From assembly GCA_032128415.1 (NCBI GenBank), contig JAQBGW010000096.1, forward strand, positions 29,019 to 93,018: a stretch of 64,000 bases of DNA, given 5' to 3'. Below, piece by piece: positions 16,307 to 24,619 of the stretch; the first letter of the stretch is position 1, and every line of letters begins with the position of its first letter. This DNA is from Ga0077527 sp032128415 (GTDB taxonomy: Bacteria; Pseudomonadota; Gammaproteobacteria; Burkholderiales; SG8-41). Made by a program: the position numbers and the translations under genes. Below the pieces are notes generated by a model. The model saw nothing but the letters and a program-made list of their open reading frames with translations, was not told the origin of the DNA and did not search any database.

Positions 16307-17271
16307 ACCACCTTGGCGTCAAGGTCGGGGTAGTGCTAACAATGATTCCTGTCATTGCGATCGGACTGTTGCTCTACGCGCTCTACGCACGCGGCGTATT
16401 CGAACGCACCCAGGCTCTTACATTGATCGCGCCGGACGCGGAAGAGGTGGTGGTAGGCATGCCAATCATGTTCTCCGGGTTTCCTATTGGCCAGGTGTCG
16501 GGCATTGCACTGGATGTGCACGGCAGCGTACGCATTGATGTTCGTATCCGGCAGAAGGACGCGCGCTGGCTGCGCGTTAGCAGCGAGTTCTCGCTGGAAA
16601 AGAAAATTCTGGGCGGAGCGAAAATCCGGGCGCTGTCAACCCGGATGCAGGATCCAGAACTTCCGGCAGGATCGGAGCGCCCTCTTTCCAGCAATGACGC
16701 GGCACAGGGTATTCCGCAAGTGATTGCCCGCGCCAACATTATCCTGAATAACATTGACGCGATTATTCAGCCTGATTCCAGTTTCAATCGGACGTTCGCA
16801 AATCTGAAATTAATTACCGAACGCATGAGCGGCGAGTATGGCGTGCTGGGCGGAATAGCGGGCAGTCCTGAGGAAGCCAGGAAAATGCTCGACACCGTGA
16901 ACGGTGTGAACGCGTTGCTTTCATCGCTGAGAAGCGTAAGCACGCGTGCCGAGCGCTTGCTTGCAAAAACCGACGACAAATTTCTAAGTGAGGGCGGCGT
17001 GCTGGATTCAGCCAATGAAACCCTGCTTCGCTTGAACGCAATATTATCCGAGGCCAGCCAGAGCCTGAAAAAAGTCGATACTGTGCTGGCAACAGCGCAG
17101 ACTAGTGCCTCGGAAATTAAAAGCGCTGCCACCAATGTCAAAGACGCGACCACCGATCTTGGTGAGTTGCGGGCGGAGGTTAATATCAGCATACGCAAGG
17201 TCACTGGCTTAATCGACGAAATTAACCGCAAATGGCCATTCGCGCGCAAGTCAGGAATCGAGCTCCCGTGA
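16273..17271 (+). CDS. MlaD-like MCE-domain protein
   Basis: Membrane-anchored periplasmic substrate-binding part of an MCE transporter. It is 332 residues: one N-terminal membrane helix (VGVVLTMIPVIAIGLLLYALY), then the MCE domain (about 35-115) with the typical GMPIMFSGFPIGQVSGIAL and LGGAKIRALS. A long helical tail rich in Ser/Thr/Ala (about 200-315) probably forms a coiled coil, as in long MCE proteins. Start ATG 16273 is preferred over one 21 bases upstream because it gives the shorter, normal N-terminus. The gene overlaps the degenerate ATPase upstream and shares GTGA with the lipoprotein gene downstream. Confidence 0.85.
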   Translation: MERPSVQQPRVNHLGVKVGVVLTMIPVIAIGLLLYALYARGVFERTQALTLIAPDAEEVVVGMPIMFSGFPIGQVSGIALDVHGSVRIDVRIRQKDARWLRVSSEFSLEKKILGGAKIRALSTRMQDPELPAGSERPLSSNDAAQGIPQVIARANIILNNIDAIIQPDSSFNRTFANLKLITERMSGEYGVLGGIAGSPEEARKMLDTVNGVNALLSSLRSVSTRAERLLAKTDDKFLSEGGVLDSANETLLRLNAILSEASQSLKKVDTVLATAQTSASEIKSAATNVKDATTDLGELRAEVNISIRKVTGLIDEINRKWPFARKSGIELP

Positions 17272-17933
17272 AGGCTGTATTTTTTTCCGCTGTGCTGCTG
17301 CTGGCTGCTTGCGCCGCCGGGCCGATACCGCCTGAATGGCAATCGCAATCTCACGCGGCAATGGAAAGATTCAGGCAGCAGTATCTTGATGGCAGTTCCA
17401 GGCTTGCGGAACGCAGTTTTGCGGAAGCGAAAGCGGCGGTCGCGTCAACTGGCAGGCCCGCGCTTTTGGCGCGAGTGCAGCTGGTGCGCTGCGCGCTTGC
17501 GACAGCGGCACTGGACTTCGATACGTGCGCAGACTTCGACACCTTGCGTGACGATGCGACGGAGGACGATCGGGTTTTTCGATCGTTTCTGAATGGTCAG
17601 TGGCAGAGCCGGGACTTGAACAGACTGCCGACGCAGTATCGAAATGTTGTGTCTGCGCGCGACGAAGCCGCGCGCAACAAGTCCATGCAACAGATAGAAG
17701 ATCCTGTTTCACGTCTGGTTGCGGCCGGAGTCTTGTTCCGCCTTGCGCAGTTATCCCCGGACGGGCTTGCGGCTGCTATTGAATCGGCTTCAGCGCAAGG
17801 CTATCGCCGACCACTTCTGGCCTATCTAAACGTTCAGGCTACCCGTGCGGAAGCGGCTGGTGATACCGAAGCCCTGAAATCGATTCAAAAACGCATCAAT
17901 CTGGTTTATCAATCGCTGCCAAAAACTAACTAG
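17268..17933 (+). CDS. Outer-membrane lipoprotein of the MCE operon
   Basis: 221 residues beginning with a lipoprotein signal: AVFFSAVLLLAACAAGP, with the lipobox LAAC and the acylated Cys about 15 residues in. The rest is helical with no domain I recognise; it does not clearly match the PqiC or auxiliary lipoprotein families. Starting at GTG 17268 it overlaps the MlaD-like stop by four bases (GTGA), so it is translationally coupled. By position it is the likely outer-membrane partner of the MCE system; that is inference. Confidence 0.75.
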   Translation: MKAVFFSAVLLLAACAAGPIPPEWQSQSHAAMERFRQQYLDGSSRLAERSFAEAKAAVASTGRPALLARVQLVRCALATAALDFDTCADFDTLRDDATEDDRVFRSFLNGQWQSRDLNRLPTQYRNVVSARDEAARNKSMQQIEDPVSRLVAAGVLFRLAQLSPDGLAAAIESASAQGYRRPLLAYLNVQATRAEAAGDTEALKSIQKRINLVYQSLPKTN

Positions 17934-17980
17934 CTGAATATTACGAATGGGTTGGGCGGCGCATGCCAGCTTGATCGTCG

Positions 17981-18100
17981 TCAAACTTGCTTCCGTCCGT
18001 AGTTCAACAACCCTTGCATACCTTTGGTCGGATGCGCCAGAATCGCTTCCTCCGACAGGACGTTGAAGAACAGATGCGTTGTGGCAGCGTGGCACGCCAT
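17981..18100 (-). CDS. Possible 39-residue remnant ORF after the GST gene
   Basis: Starts at the ATG that follows the GST stop by two bases, in the same relation the dioxygenase ATG has to the left repeat copy. It reads MACHAATTHLFFNVLSEEAI and 19 further residues. Composition looks coding-like (ILAHPTKGMQGLLNYGRKQV) but I recognise no family. It could be the tail of a gene carried on the inserted segment or chance. Confidence 0.3.
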   Translation of the reverse strand: MACHAATTHLFFNVLSEEAILAHPTKGMQGLLNYGRKQV

Positions 18101-18148
18101 GTTCAAACTTTTGGCACTGCCATGCCGCGCTGCACTGCGGGGCGAGCC
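18098..18148 (-). repeat. 51-bp direct repeat, right copy (within the GST gene end)
   Basis: The intact counterpart of 14467-14517 (48/51 identical, same orientation). It covers the last 14 codons, the stop of the GST gene and the next ATG. The two copies are 3.6 kb apart and flank the MCE operon. Confidence 0.85.
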
Positions 18149-18726
18149 GAAATTTTATCGAACCAGTGTTTAACACTGGGGAAGTCATTCAGATCGGTCT
18201 TGTGCCACTCATAGCGCGCCACCCACGGATAAGTTGCCATGTCAGCTATGGTGTATTCGCCGGCAGCGAGCCACTCGTGACCGGCCAGATGTTTGTCGAG
18301 CACGGCGTAGAGTCGCCGCGTTTCACTAACATAGCGCTCGATGGCGTAGGGCACCGGTTCTTTCGCAGCGCGCAGGAAGTGATGCACCTGACCGAACATC
18401 GGGCCCACGCCGCCCATCTGGAACATCAACCACTGTAGCGCATCATATCGTTCGCGCACGGCCTGCGGCAGAAACTTTCCGGTCTTTTCAGCGAGATAAA
18501 TCAGGATCGCACCGGATTCCATGAGCGCGATGGATTTATCGTCTGGCCCTTCGGGATCGACGATGGCCGGGATCTTGCCGTTGGGATTGATGGCAAGGAA
18601 ATCGGGCTTGAACTGGTCGCCCTGGCCGATGTGGATGGCATGCGTTTTGTACGGCAGGCCGCACTCTTCCAGCATGATGGAAACCTTGCGACCGTTGGGT
18701 GTGGTCCAAGTGTATAAGTCGATCAT
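18103..18726 (-). CDS. Glutathione S-transferase, YfcG/YghU-like
   Basis: 207 residues. The N-terminal thioredoxin fold begins MIDLYTWTTPNGRKVSIMLEE, with Thr9 and Asn11 in the positions used by E. coli YfcG, and INPNGKIPAIVDPEG supplies the cis-Pro region. The C-terminal helical domain ends ISARPAVQRGMAVPKV. YfcG-type enzymes act mainly as glutathione-dependent disulfide reductases rather than classic transferases. The gene end is duplicated upstream of the dioxygenase gene at 14469, which suggests the two genes were once adjacent. cca lies 34 bases upstream on the same strand. Confidence 0.9.
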   Translation of the reverse strand: MIDLYTWTTPNGRKVSIMLEECGLPYKTHAIHIGQGDQFKPDFLAINPNGKIPAIVDPEGPDDKSIALMESGAILIYLAEKTGKFLPQAVRERYDALQWLMFQMGGVGPMFGQVHHFLRAAKEPVPYAIERYVSETRRLYAVLDKHLAGHEWLAAGEYTIADMATYPWVARYEWHKTDLNDFPSVKHWFDKISARPAVQRGMAVPKV

Positions 18727-18760
18727 TGCAAACCTTTCGTAACTTGTGATTGAAATAAAA

Positions 18761-19858
18761 TTATTTTAATGCGGCGCGCAATGCGTCCAGCCGTGCCTGT
18801 GCCACGGCCGCCTTGATATCCCCCGCCGCCTGCTGGCCCGCGATCGCGCCGGCATCCACTGCCCGCGTTGCGTCATGCGCGCGCTGCAGGCGCAAGCGTG
18901 CGCGATCCCTGTCAGCTTCTCCGGCCAGCGCCGCCTGAGTCAACGCGGTGAAACGCTCGGGGCGGCGCCAGGCGTCGCCCGCTTCAAGCAGCACCATGAT
19001 CTCTTCAGCATCCAGTTCAACAGCGTCAGCCAGCGCATGGGCATGGCGCGCCGCCAGTACCGCCAGTTCGCGGCAGGCCGCGGGCGCCCTCATGCGCGCG
19101 CACAGCACCTCGACCGCTTCAGGTTCCAGCGCGCGCAGCAGCGCAGCGAAACGCACTTCCAGCGTGGCTTGGCTGTGCGCGGCAGCATCCAGCGCCGCCA
19201 ACGCTTCATCGGCACGCCCGTCGTCATACAGCGCATTGATCTGCGGGAACACTCTCGCCAGCGCGCCGCAATCGCGCAACACCGCAAACATCGCTGATGG
19301 CGCAGACTCCATCAAACCCTTAGCCAATTCCTGCCACACCCGTTCGGCCACCAGGGCATCAGCCTCGCCGGCCTGCACCATCTGCATCATCAGCGCCTGA
19401 GTTTCTGGTGCAATCGCAAAGCCAAAGCGCGCTGCAAAGCGTGCGGCCCGCAGGATGCGCACCGGATCTTCTGCAAAAGCCGGGCTGACATGGCGCAACA
19501 AGCCGCGGCCCAGATCTTCAGCACCGTGGTGTGGATCAATCAGCCGACCGGATTCGTCGCGCGCCATCGCATTGATTGTCAGATCGCGGCGCTGCAAGTC
19601 CTGTTCCAGCGTCACGTCTGGCGCAGCGTGAAAGGTAAAGCCGTGATAACCGGGGGCGGTCTTGCGCTCGGTGCGCGCCAGCGCATATTCCTCATGGGTC
19701 TGCGGATGCAGGAACACCGGAAAGTCACGGCCAACCGGCCGGTAGCCGAGCTTGACCATTGCCTCCGGTGTCGCGCCGACCACTACATAATCGTGATCCT
19801 GCACCGGGAGGCCGAGCATTTCATCACGCACCGCACCACCGACTACGTAAGTCTTCAT
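18761..19858 (-). CDS. cca: CCA tRNA nucleotidyltransferase lacking the HD phosphatase site
   Basis: Adds or repairs the CCA end of tRNAs. The catalytic head is complete: VGGAVRDEMLG, the DxD metal site in DHDYVVVG, GRDFPVFLHPQTHEEYALARTERK and RRDLTINAMARDESGRLIDP, then LLRHVSPAFAEDPVRILRAARFAARFGF. It is 365 residues against about 410 in E. coli. The HD-domain residues of the E. coli enzyme (the His and His-Asp motifs after the ALFPEIDALF equivalent) are absent; the segment here is an Ala-rich helix region. Phosphatase and 2',3'-cyclic phosphodiesterase activity is therefore not expected, while CCA addition is. Confidence 0.92.
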   Translation of the reverse strand: MKTYVVGGAVRDEMLGLPVQDHDYVVVGATPEAMVKLGYRPVGRDFPVFLHPQTHEEYALARTERKTAPGYHGFTFHAAPDVTLEQDLQRRDLTINAMARDESGRLIDPHHGAEDLGRGLLRHVSPAFAEDPVRILRAARFAARFGFAIAPETQALMMQMVQAGEADALVAERVWQELAKGLMESAPSAMFAVLRDCGALARVFPQINALYDDGRADEALAALDAAAHSQATLEVRFAALLRALEPEAVEVLCARMRAPAACRELAVLAARHAHALADAVELDAEEIMVLLEAGDAWRRPERFTALTQAALAGEADRDRARLRLQRAHDATRAVDAGAIAGQQAAGDIKAAVAQARLDALRAALK

Positions 19859-19896
19859 GATATTTCAGGTGCGTAGCGGATTAATGATCTGGTAGC

Positions 19897-20835
19897 TCAT
19901 CGTCCCGCAACATCGCGCAACCGCTGATACCGTGCCCGCGGCGTGCGCGCCGCCAGCCATGACGGCGCAACAGCCTCCAGTGCCTGCGGCTTGATGCCGA
20001 ACGGAAATGGGCAGTCGCAGACGCTGTCGATCTGCATGGAGCGCACGTTGTCGCGAGTGATCAGCTTGACCGGAAGCAATTCCATGGCGGCCGCCTGCAG
20101 GAAGGACAGCGCACGGTTCAGCCCGAGGATCGGCCGCGGATGGCCAGTCACCGCGCCGACATAGGCCACCAGTTCCCGCAGCGTATATCGTTTCGGTCCG
20201 CATAATTCGTAACGGCAGCCGAAGGTCTCACAATCGGCGAGCGCGCGCACGAACGCGGCGGCAACATCAGCGACATACACCGGCTGGAAACGGGCATTCG
20301 GACTTCCCAGCGGCATCACCGGAAACAGGCATAACAGGCGCGCAAACAGATTCAGAAAACTATCGTCCGTCCCGAAAATCACCGATGGCCTGAACACCGT
20401 TACGTCCAGTCCGGATTCCAGCACGATCCGCTCGGCCTCGCCTTTGCTGCGCAAATAGTCGCTGGGCGCGTCCGGCGCAGCAGCCAGTGCGCTCATGTGC
20501 AACAAACGCCGCACGTTGTGGGAGCTGCAGGCTGCAACCACTTTGTGGGCCAGGAGTACATGTGCGCCGGCGAAACTGCGTGGCCCGCTGGCATCGTGCA
20601 GCACACCAACCAGATTAATAACGGCGTCGCAACCCTGCACCACCGCCGCCAGTGCCGCGGGGTTGTGAACATCGGCGACCACCAGCTCAACCGTGGGCAG
20701 CAGAGACAGCGCTTTCGCGCGCTCGCGATCACGGGTGGGCACCCGCACCCGGTAGCCGCGCGCTGCCAACTGCTGGCACAGGTGACGACCGATGAACCCT
20801 GAACCGCCGATGACGCAGACCGTAGTGATTTGCAT
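19897..20835 (-). CDS. NAD(P)-binding SDR of the complex I (NDUFA9-like) type
   Basis: 312 residues of the atypical SDR family that includes the complex I subunit NDUFA9. The Rossmann loop is VCVIGGSGFIGRHLCQQLAARG; ADVHNPAALAAVVQGCDAVINLVGVL and VFRPSVIFGTDDSFLNLFARLL are typical, and PVYVADVAAAFVRAL follows. Members bind NADPH and often have no proven catalysis. It sits between slt and cca on the same strand, a common betaproteobacterial arrangement; there are no nuo genes nearby. Confidence 0.85.
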   Translation of the reverse strand: MQITTVCVIGGSGFIGRHLCQQLAARGYRVRVPTRDRERAKALSLLPTVELVVADVHNPAALAAVVQGCDAVINLVGVLHDASGPRSFAGAHVLLAHKVVAACSSHNVRRLLHMSALAAAPDAPSDYLRSKGEAERIVLESGLDVTVFRPSVIFGTDDSFLNLFARLLCLFPVMPLGSPNARFQPVYVADVAAAFVRALADCETFGCRYELCGPKRYTLRELVAYVGAVTGHPRPILGLNRALSFLQAAAMELLPVKLITRDNVRSMQIDSVCDCPFPFGIKPQALEAVAPSWLAARTPRARYQRLRDVAGR

Positions 20836-20860
20836 CAGCCTATTCTACCCCTGGCTATCC

Positions 20861-20966
20861 AGTGCAGAGTGCAAAGTGCAGGGTGCGAAATTTAAAAGCG
20901 GGCTAGTAACAAATATTGGCGGACATTGGCCTGCCGCTCCGCACTTATCATGTTGCACTTTGCGCG
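20861..20966. repeat. Inverted repeat of heptamer units, between slt and the SDR gene
   Basis: The left arm has four 7-base units AGTGCAG, AGTGCAA, AGTGCAG, GGTGCGA (20861-20888). The right arm (20941-20966) holds the complement with the perfect partner TGCACTTTGC (20954-20963) for GCAAAGTGCA (20871-20880). The loop is about 73 bases. The same architecture recurs at 40885-41020 and, with 8-base units, at 55323-55405. Confidence 0.7.
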
Positions 20967-20974
20967 GGCACTAA

Positions 20975-22939
20975 CTACGGCGTGTCGCCCAACGGCTGTT
21001 CATCGTCGCGCACCCTCGGCTCGACGACGCCGATGCGCGCTTTCAGCGACTGGGCCTGTTGGCCAAAGTTATGCGCGTAGTAACTGGAGTTGGACATCAC
21101 GTTCTTGACGTAGCCCCGCGTCTCTCTGAACGGAATGCTCTCGGCATAAATCGCCGCCTCCATCGGCTGGTCAGCACGCCACAGGCGCGCCCTGCTGGGA
21201 CCAGCGTTGTAGGCGGCAGAGGCCAGCACCGGACTGCCATCCAGCTTATCGAGCACGTGCCGCAGGTAATAGGTGCCAAGACTTAGATTGGTCTCGACCT
21301 CGGTCACTTTCGACCAGTGCCAGTTCTTCAATCCGATTTTTCGCGCTACCCAGCGCGCCGTCGCCGGCATCAGTTGCATCAAACCGCCGGCCCCGGCGCT
21401 GGACCTGGCCTGGACGATGAAACGGCTCTCCTGGCGTATCAATCCATTGACCCAGGCCTCGTCAAGGTCGAGCTTGCGCGCCGCTGCCTGCAGCTGTTCG
21501 CGAAAGGGCGCGAGATAACGCAGTCCGAAATCATGTTCGACCAAGGTACGCTCGGCGGTGTTGATCGCACGATCGTACACCGCGTTACGACGTGCGAGTT
21601 CCGCGGCAACCAGTAGCGACCGGTCGTCGAAGCCGCGAATCGCCCACAGCCATTCACGCACGGCTTCCAGCCGAACATCGAGCCGGAACAATGCCAGCGC
21701 GCGCTGGATGCCCGGCTTTTCAGCCAGCGCCTGAATCTCGGTATCGGTCGGCTTGTAGCCCGGCGCAGGGACCTGCACTGTTCCGCCCAGATCTTCCAGC
21801 GCAAGTTGTCCATAAAAATTAAATTCCGCCGCCAGCGGCTTGAGCAGCGCCGTCACCTCGGCCTCGCGTCCAGTCACATTCAGTGCGCGGGCCTTCCAGT
21901 AGCGCCATGCCGGATCTTCGGCTTCCTTCGGCGTCATCGCCGCAATGGCTGCCAGCACTTCCGGCCAATTCCCCTCGCGCAACGCGGCGCGTGTTTTCCA
22001 GGCAAGCTGCAAATCGCTCATGTCCGCGGCCTGCGCAAACCAGTCGAGCGCCGCCGGATCGTGCTTCAATGCACCGAAGTAGGCGATCATCCCCCAAACG
22101 TAGGCACGTTCGTCTTCGCCAAAACGCGGGGCAAGTTTCACCCAGTGCGCCGCCGCCTGCGGCGGCGACGATCGCGCAAGGCGATAAACCGCAAACATCG
22201 CTGCTTCACGCGCAGCGCGGCTTTTGACATTCAGACTGCGTTTTCTCAGATGGCCTGCGGGATTGCCGGAAATAGCTGACAATAAACGAGGGTCGGGCGC
22301 CTCCCCTTTGGGCAGATAAGCCGCAACCCCATTGGCCAGCCTGACCTGTCCCACTTCGAGCGCCAGCCGCACCCGCGTCCAGATATCTTCAACTGACAAT
22401 TGCCGCGAACTGATCAGTGCCTCGAACAGCGGATCACAACTGTCAGGCATATCGCGCGCCACGAACCATAACGGACGCGCTTCCCGCAGCGCCAGCGTGT
22501 CGATACGAATGCGTGCCTGTAAGGCATAACAGGTCAATTCCAGATCATCGTTGACTAATGCCGGCAGTTCGGCGTCGAACAAATCCCACTGCCCGTTCTC
22601 GCCCAGCAGCTTCAACCAGTCGCGCCGCAGGATGTCGGACAGCGGGATATCGCGATGCTGCGCCAGATACGCACGAATCTCTGCAGGCTCGCGCGCTTCC
22701 AGGTTTTGCTGGAGATGCCAGTAGCGCACATAGGGCTCCAGCAGATGGCCCTTGAATCGAGGCAGCAATTGCTCCAGCCGCTTGCCATCGTTGGTGCGCG
22801 CCGCATCGCGCGCCACCAGAAAATCATTATCGAGACCGGCGGCACCGGTGGCAAACGCGCAGCACAACGCGGCGCTTGCGCATGCCGATCGCAGCCAGTG
22901 CCCAGCGCGCCCTGCCACTACCACCCCTGAATAGAACAT
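20975..22939 (-). CDS. slt: Soluble lytic murein transglycosylase
   Basis: Cuts peptidoglycan glycan strands in the periplasm, forming 1,6-anhydro ends. It is 654 residues: a signal peptide (RSACASAALCCAFATGAAG), a long alpha-superhelical U/L region, and a C-terminal SLT domain with the catalytic Glu in LIRQESRF, then SSAGAGGLMQLMPATARWVARKIG and ASAAYNAGPSRARLWR. The domain order matches E. coli Slt70. The start ATG 22939 follows a run resembling the recurring AT-rich element. ilvA is upstream on the same strand, 22 bases away, with no obvious link. Confidence 0.93.
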   Translation of the reverse strand: MFYSGVVVAGRAGHWLRSACASAALCCAFATGAAGLDNDFLVARDAARTNDGKRLEQLLPRFKGHLLEPYVRYWHLQQNLEAREPAEIRAYLAQHRDIPLSDILRRDWLKLLGENGQWDLFDAELPALVNDDLELTCYALQARIRIDTLALREARPLWFVARDMPDSCDPLFEALISSRQLSVEDIWTRVRLALEVGQVRLANGVAAYLPKGEAPDPRLLSAISGNPAGHLRKRSLNVKSRAAREAAMFAVYRLARSSPPQAAAHWVKLAPRFGEDERAYVWGMIAYFGALKHDPAALDWFAQAADMSDLQLAWKTRAALREGNWPEVLAAIAAMTPKEAEDPAWRYWKARALNVTGREAEVTALLKPLAAEFNFYGQLALEDLGGTVQVPAPGYKPTDTEIQALAEKPGIQRALALFRLDVRLEAVREWLWAIRGFDDRSLLVAAELARRNAVYDRAINTAERTLVEHDFGLRYLAPFREQLQAAARKLDLDEAWVNGLIRQESRFIVQARSSAGAGGLMQLMPATARWVARKIGLKNWHWSKVTEVETNLSLGTYYLRHVLDKLDGSPVLASAAYNAGPSRARLWRADQPMEAAIYAESIPFRETRGYVKNVMSNSSYYAHNFGQQAQSLKARIGVVEPRVRDDEQPLGDTP

Positions 22940-22961
22940 AACCTATTGATTATAATGTGTT

Positions 22962-24488
22962 TTATGATAAAAATAAGCGGTAGGCCGGATTCCTAGTTTC
23001 GTCTTGCCAAGGATAACCGACCTGGGCCAGAAACTTCGCAAATCGCGTCTTGTCCGCCGGCGGCACTTCCATTCCCACCAGTACGCGTCCGTAATCCGCG
23101 CCGTGATTCCGATAATGAAACAGACTGATGTTCCAGTCGCGGCTCATGCTGTTGAGAAAACGCATCAGCGCACCAGGGCGTTCGGGAAACTCGAAGCGGT
23201 AGAGAATCTCATTTTTTGCGCCCGGCGCGTGACCACCAACCATATGACGCACATGCAGCTTGGCAAGTTCATTTCCACTCAAATCCAGTGTTTGCAGCCC
23301 GCGCCGCCGCAGCGCCCGCACCAGTTGCACTGTTTCCTTGCGATTACGCACCTGCACGCCGACGAATACGTGCGCCCGCCGTGCATCGTCGTAACGATAA
23401 TTGAATTCGGTGACGTTGCGCTGGCCGAGCATCGCGCAAAACGCCTTGAAACTGCCGGGCGTTTCCGGAATGGTCACGGCGAGGACTGCCTCGCGGTTTT
23501 CGCCGAGTTCGGCTTCCTCCGCGACAAACCGCAGCCGGTCAAAGTTCATGTTGGCGCCGCAGGCCACCGCCACGCAGGTCGCATTTCGGCTGCGTTTGCG
23601 CTCGGCCCAGACCTTGGCACCGGCAATCGCCAGCGCGCCTGCCGGCTCGAGTATGGCGCGGGTATCTTCGAAAACGTCCTTGATCGCCGCGCACATGGCG
23701 TCGGTATCCACCCTGATCACTTCGTCCACCAGTTCCCGGCACAACCGGAAGGTTTCCTTGCCGACCTGTTTGACCGCGACACCGTCGGCAAACAGTCCGA
23801 CCTGCTTCAGCTTCACCCGGCGCCCGGCCTTCAGCGACTGGTACATCGCATCGGCATCGGTAGGCTCGACGCCAATCACCTTGATTTCAGGTCGCAGGCG
23901 CTTCACGTAAGCCGCAATGCCGGCTATCAGCCCACCACCGCCGATGGCAACGAAAATCGCAGCGATGGGTTCCGGATGCTGGCGCAGGATTTCCATGGCG
24001 ATCGTGCCCTGCCCGGCAATCACGTCGGGATCGTCGTACGGGTGCACGTAGGTCAGTTTGCCGCGCCGCTGGAGCATGGCCGCGTGTGCCGCCGCTTCAT
24101 CGTAGGAATCGCCATGCAGCACCACTTTGGCACCGCGGGCGCGCACCGCATCGACCTTGATGTCCGGGGTAGTCACCGGCATGACAATGGTGGCCGCGCA
24201 GCCCAGGCGCTGTGCTGCCAGGGCCACGCCCTGCGCATGATTGCCGGCTGAGGCTGCGATCACACCGCGACGCAGGGCCTCCGACGGCAGATGCACCATC
24301 TTGTTGTAGGCACCGCGCAGCTTGAATGAAAACACCGACTGCATGTCTTCGCGCTTGAGCAGAATGCGGTTGTGCATGCGCCGTGACAGATTCGGCGCCA
24401 GTTCCAGCGGGGTTTCGACGGCGACGTCATAAACCCGTGCGTTGAGGATGCGCTCCAGATAATCTGTTTTTTTGATCGTTTTTTTCAC
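22962..24488 (-). CDS. ilvA: Biosynthetic threonine ammonia-lyase
   Basis: Converts threonine to 2-oxobutanoate, the first step of isoleucine synthesis; PLP-dependent. It is 508 residues, as in E. coli IlvA. The PLP lysine is in SVFSFKLRGAYNKM, followed by ASAGNHAQGVALAAQRLG and the glycine loop VAIGGGGLIAGIA. Two C-terminal ACT-like domains (REAVLAVTIPETPGSFKAFC and FEFPERPGALMRFLNSM) give isoleucine/valine control. GTG 24488 is chosen because GAGAGA lies 4-9 bases upstream and the conserved enzyme starts there; the frame extends 49 codons further, across the divergent rpiA promoter region. Confidence 0.94.
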   Translation of the reverse strand: MKKTIKKTDYLERILNARVYDVAVETPLELAPNLSRRMHNRILLKREDMQSVFSFKLRGAYNKMVHLPSEALRRGVIAASAGNHAQGVALAAQRLGCAATIVMPVTTPDIKVDAVRARGAKVVLHGDSYDEAAAHAAMLQRRGKLTYVHPYDDPDVIAGQGTIAMEILRQHPEPIAAIFVAIGGGGLIAGIAAYVKRLRPEIKVIGVEPTDADAMYQSLKAGRRVKLKQVGLFADGVAVKQVGKETFRLCRELVDEVIRVDTDAMCAAIKDVFEDTRAILEPAGALAIAGAKVWAERKRSRNATCVAVACGANMNFDRLRFVAEEAELGENREAVLAVTIPETPGSFKAFCAMLGQRNVTEFNYRYDDARRAHVFVGVQVRNRKETVQLVRALRRRGLQTLDLSGNELAKLHVRHMVGGHAPGAKNEILYRFEFPERPGALMRFLNSMSRDWNISLFHYRNHGADYGRVLVGMEVPPADKTRFAKFLAQVGYPWQDETRNPAYRLFLS

Positions 24489-24619
24489 GTTTCTCTCAAA
24501 TGCATTTCCGGTAAATTCCTGATATCCAAAGGTTATCAGGAATGACGCCCTCAGGCGATGCATGCCGGCCGCTGAACGATTCGTGTATATTGAATTGCTG
24601 GTGCAACATGGAGCGAAAG

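Noticed and set aside
14467..18148. Composite transposon around the MCE operon
   Set aside because: The flanking repeats lack terminal inverted repeats and any transposase; they are copies of a GST gene end.
23004..24251. 415-codon open frame on the plus strand
   Set aside because: Antisense to ilvA, whose frame has full family motifs. High GC keeps the opposite strand open; no ribosome-binding site or domain seen.
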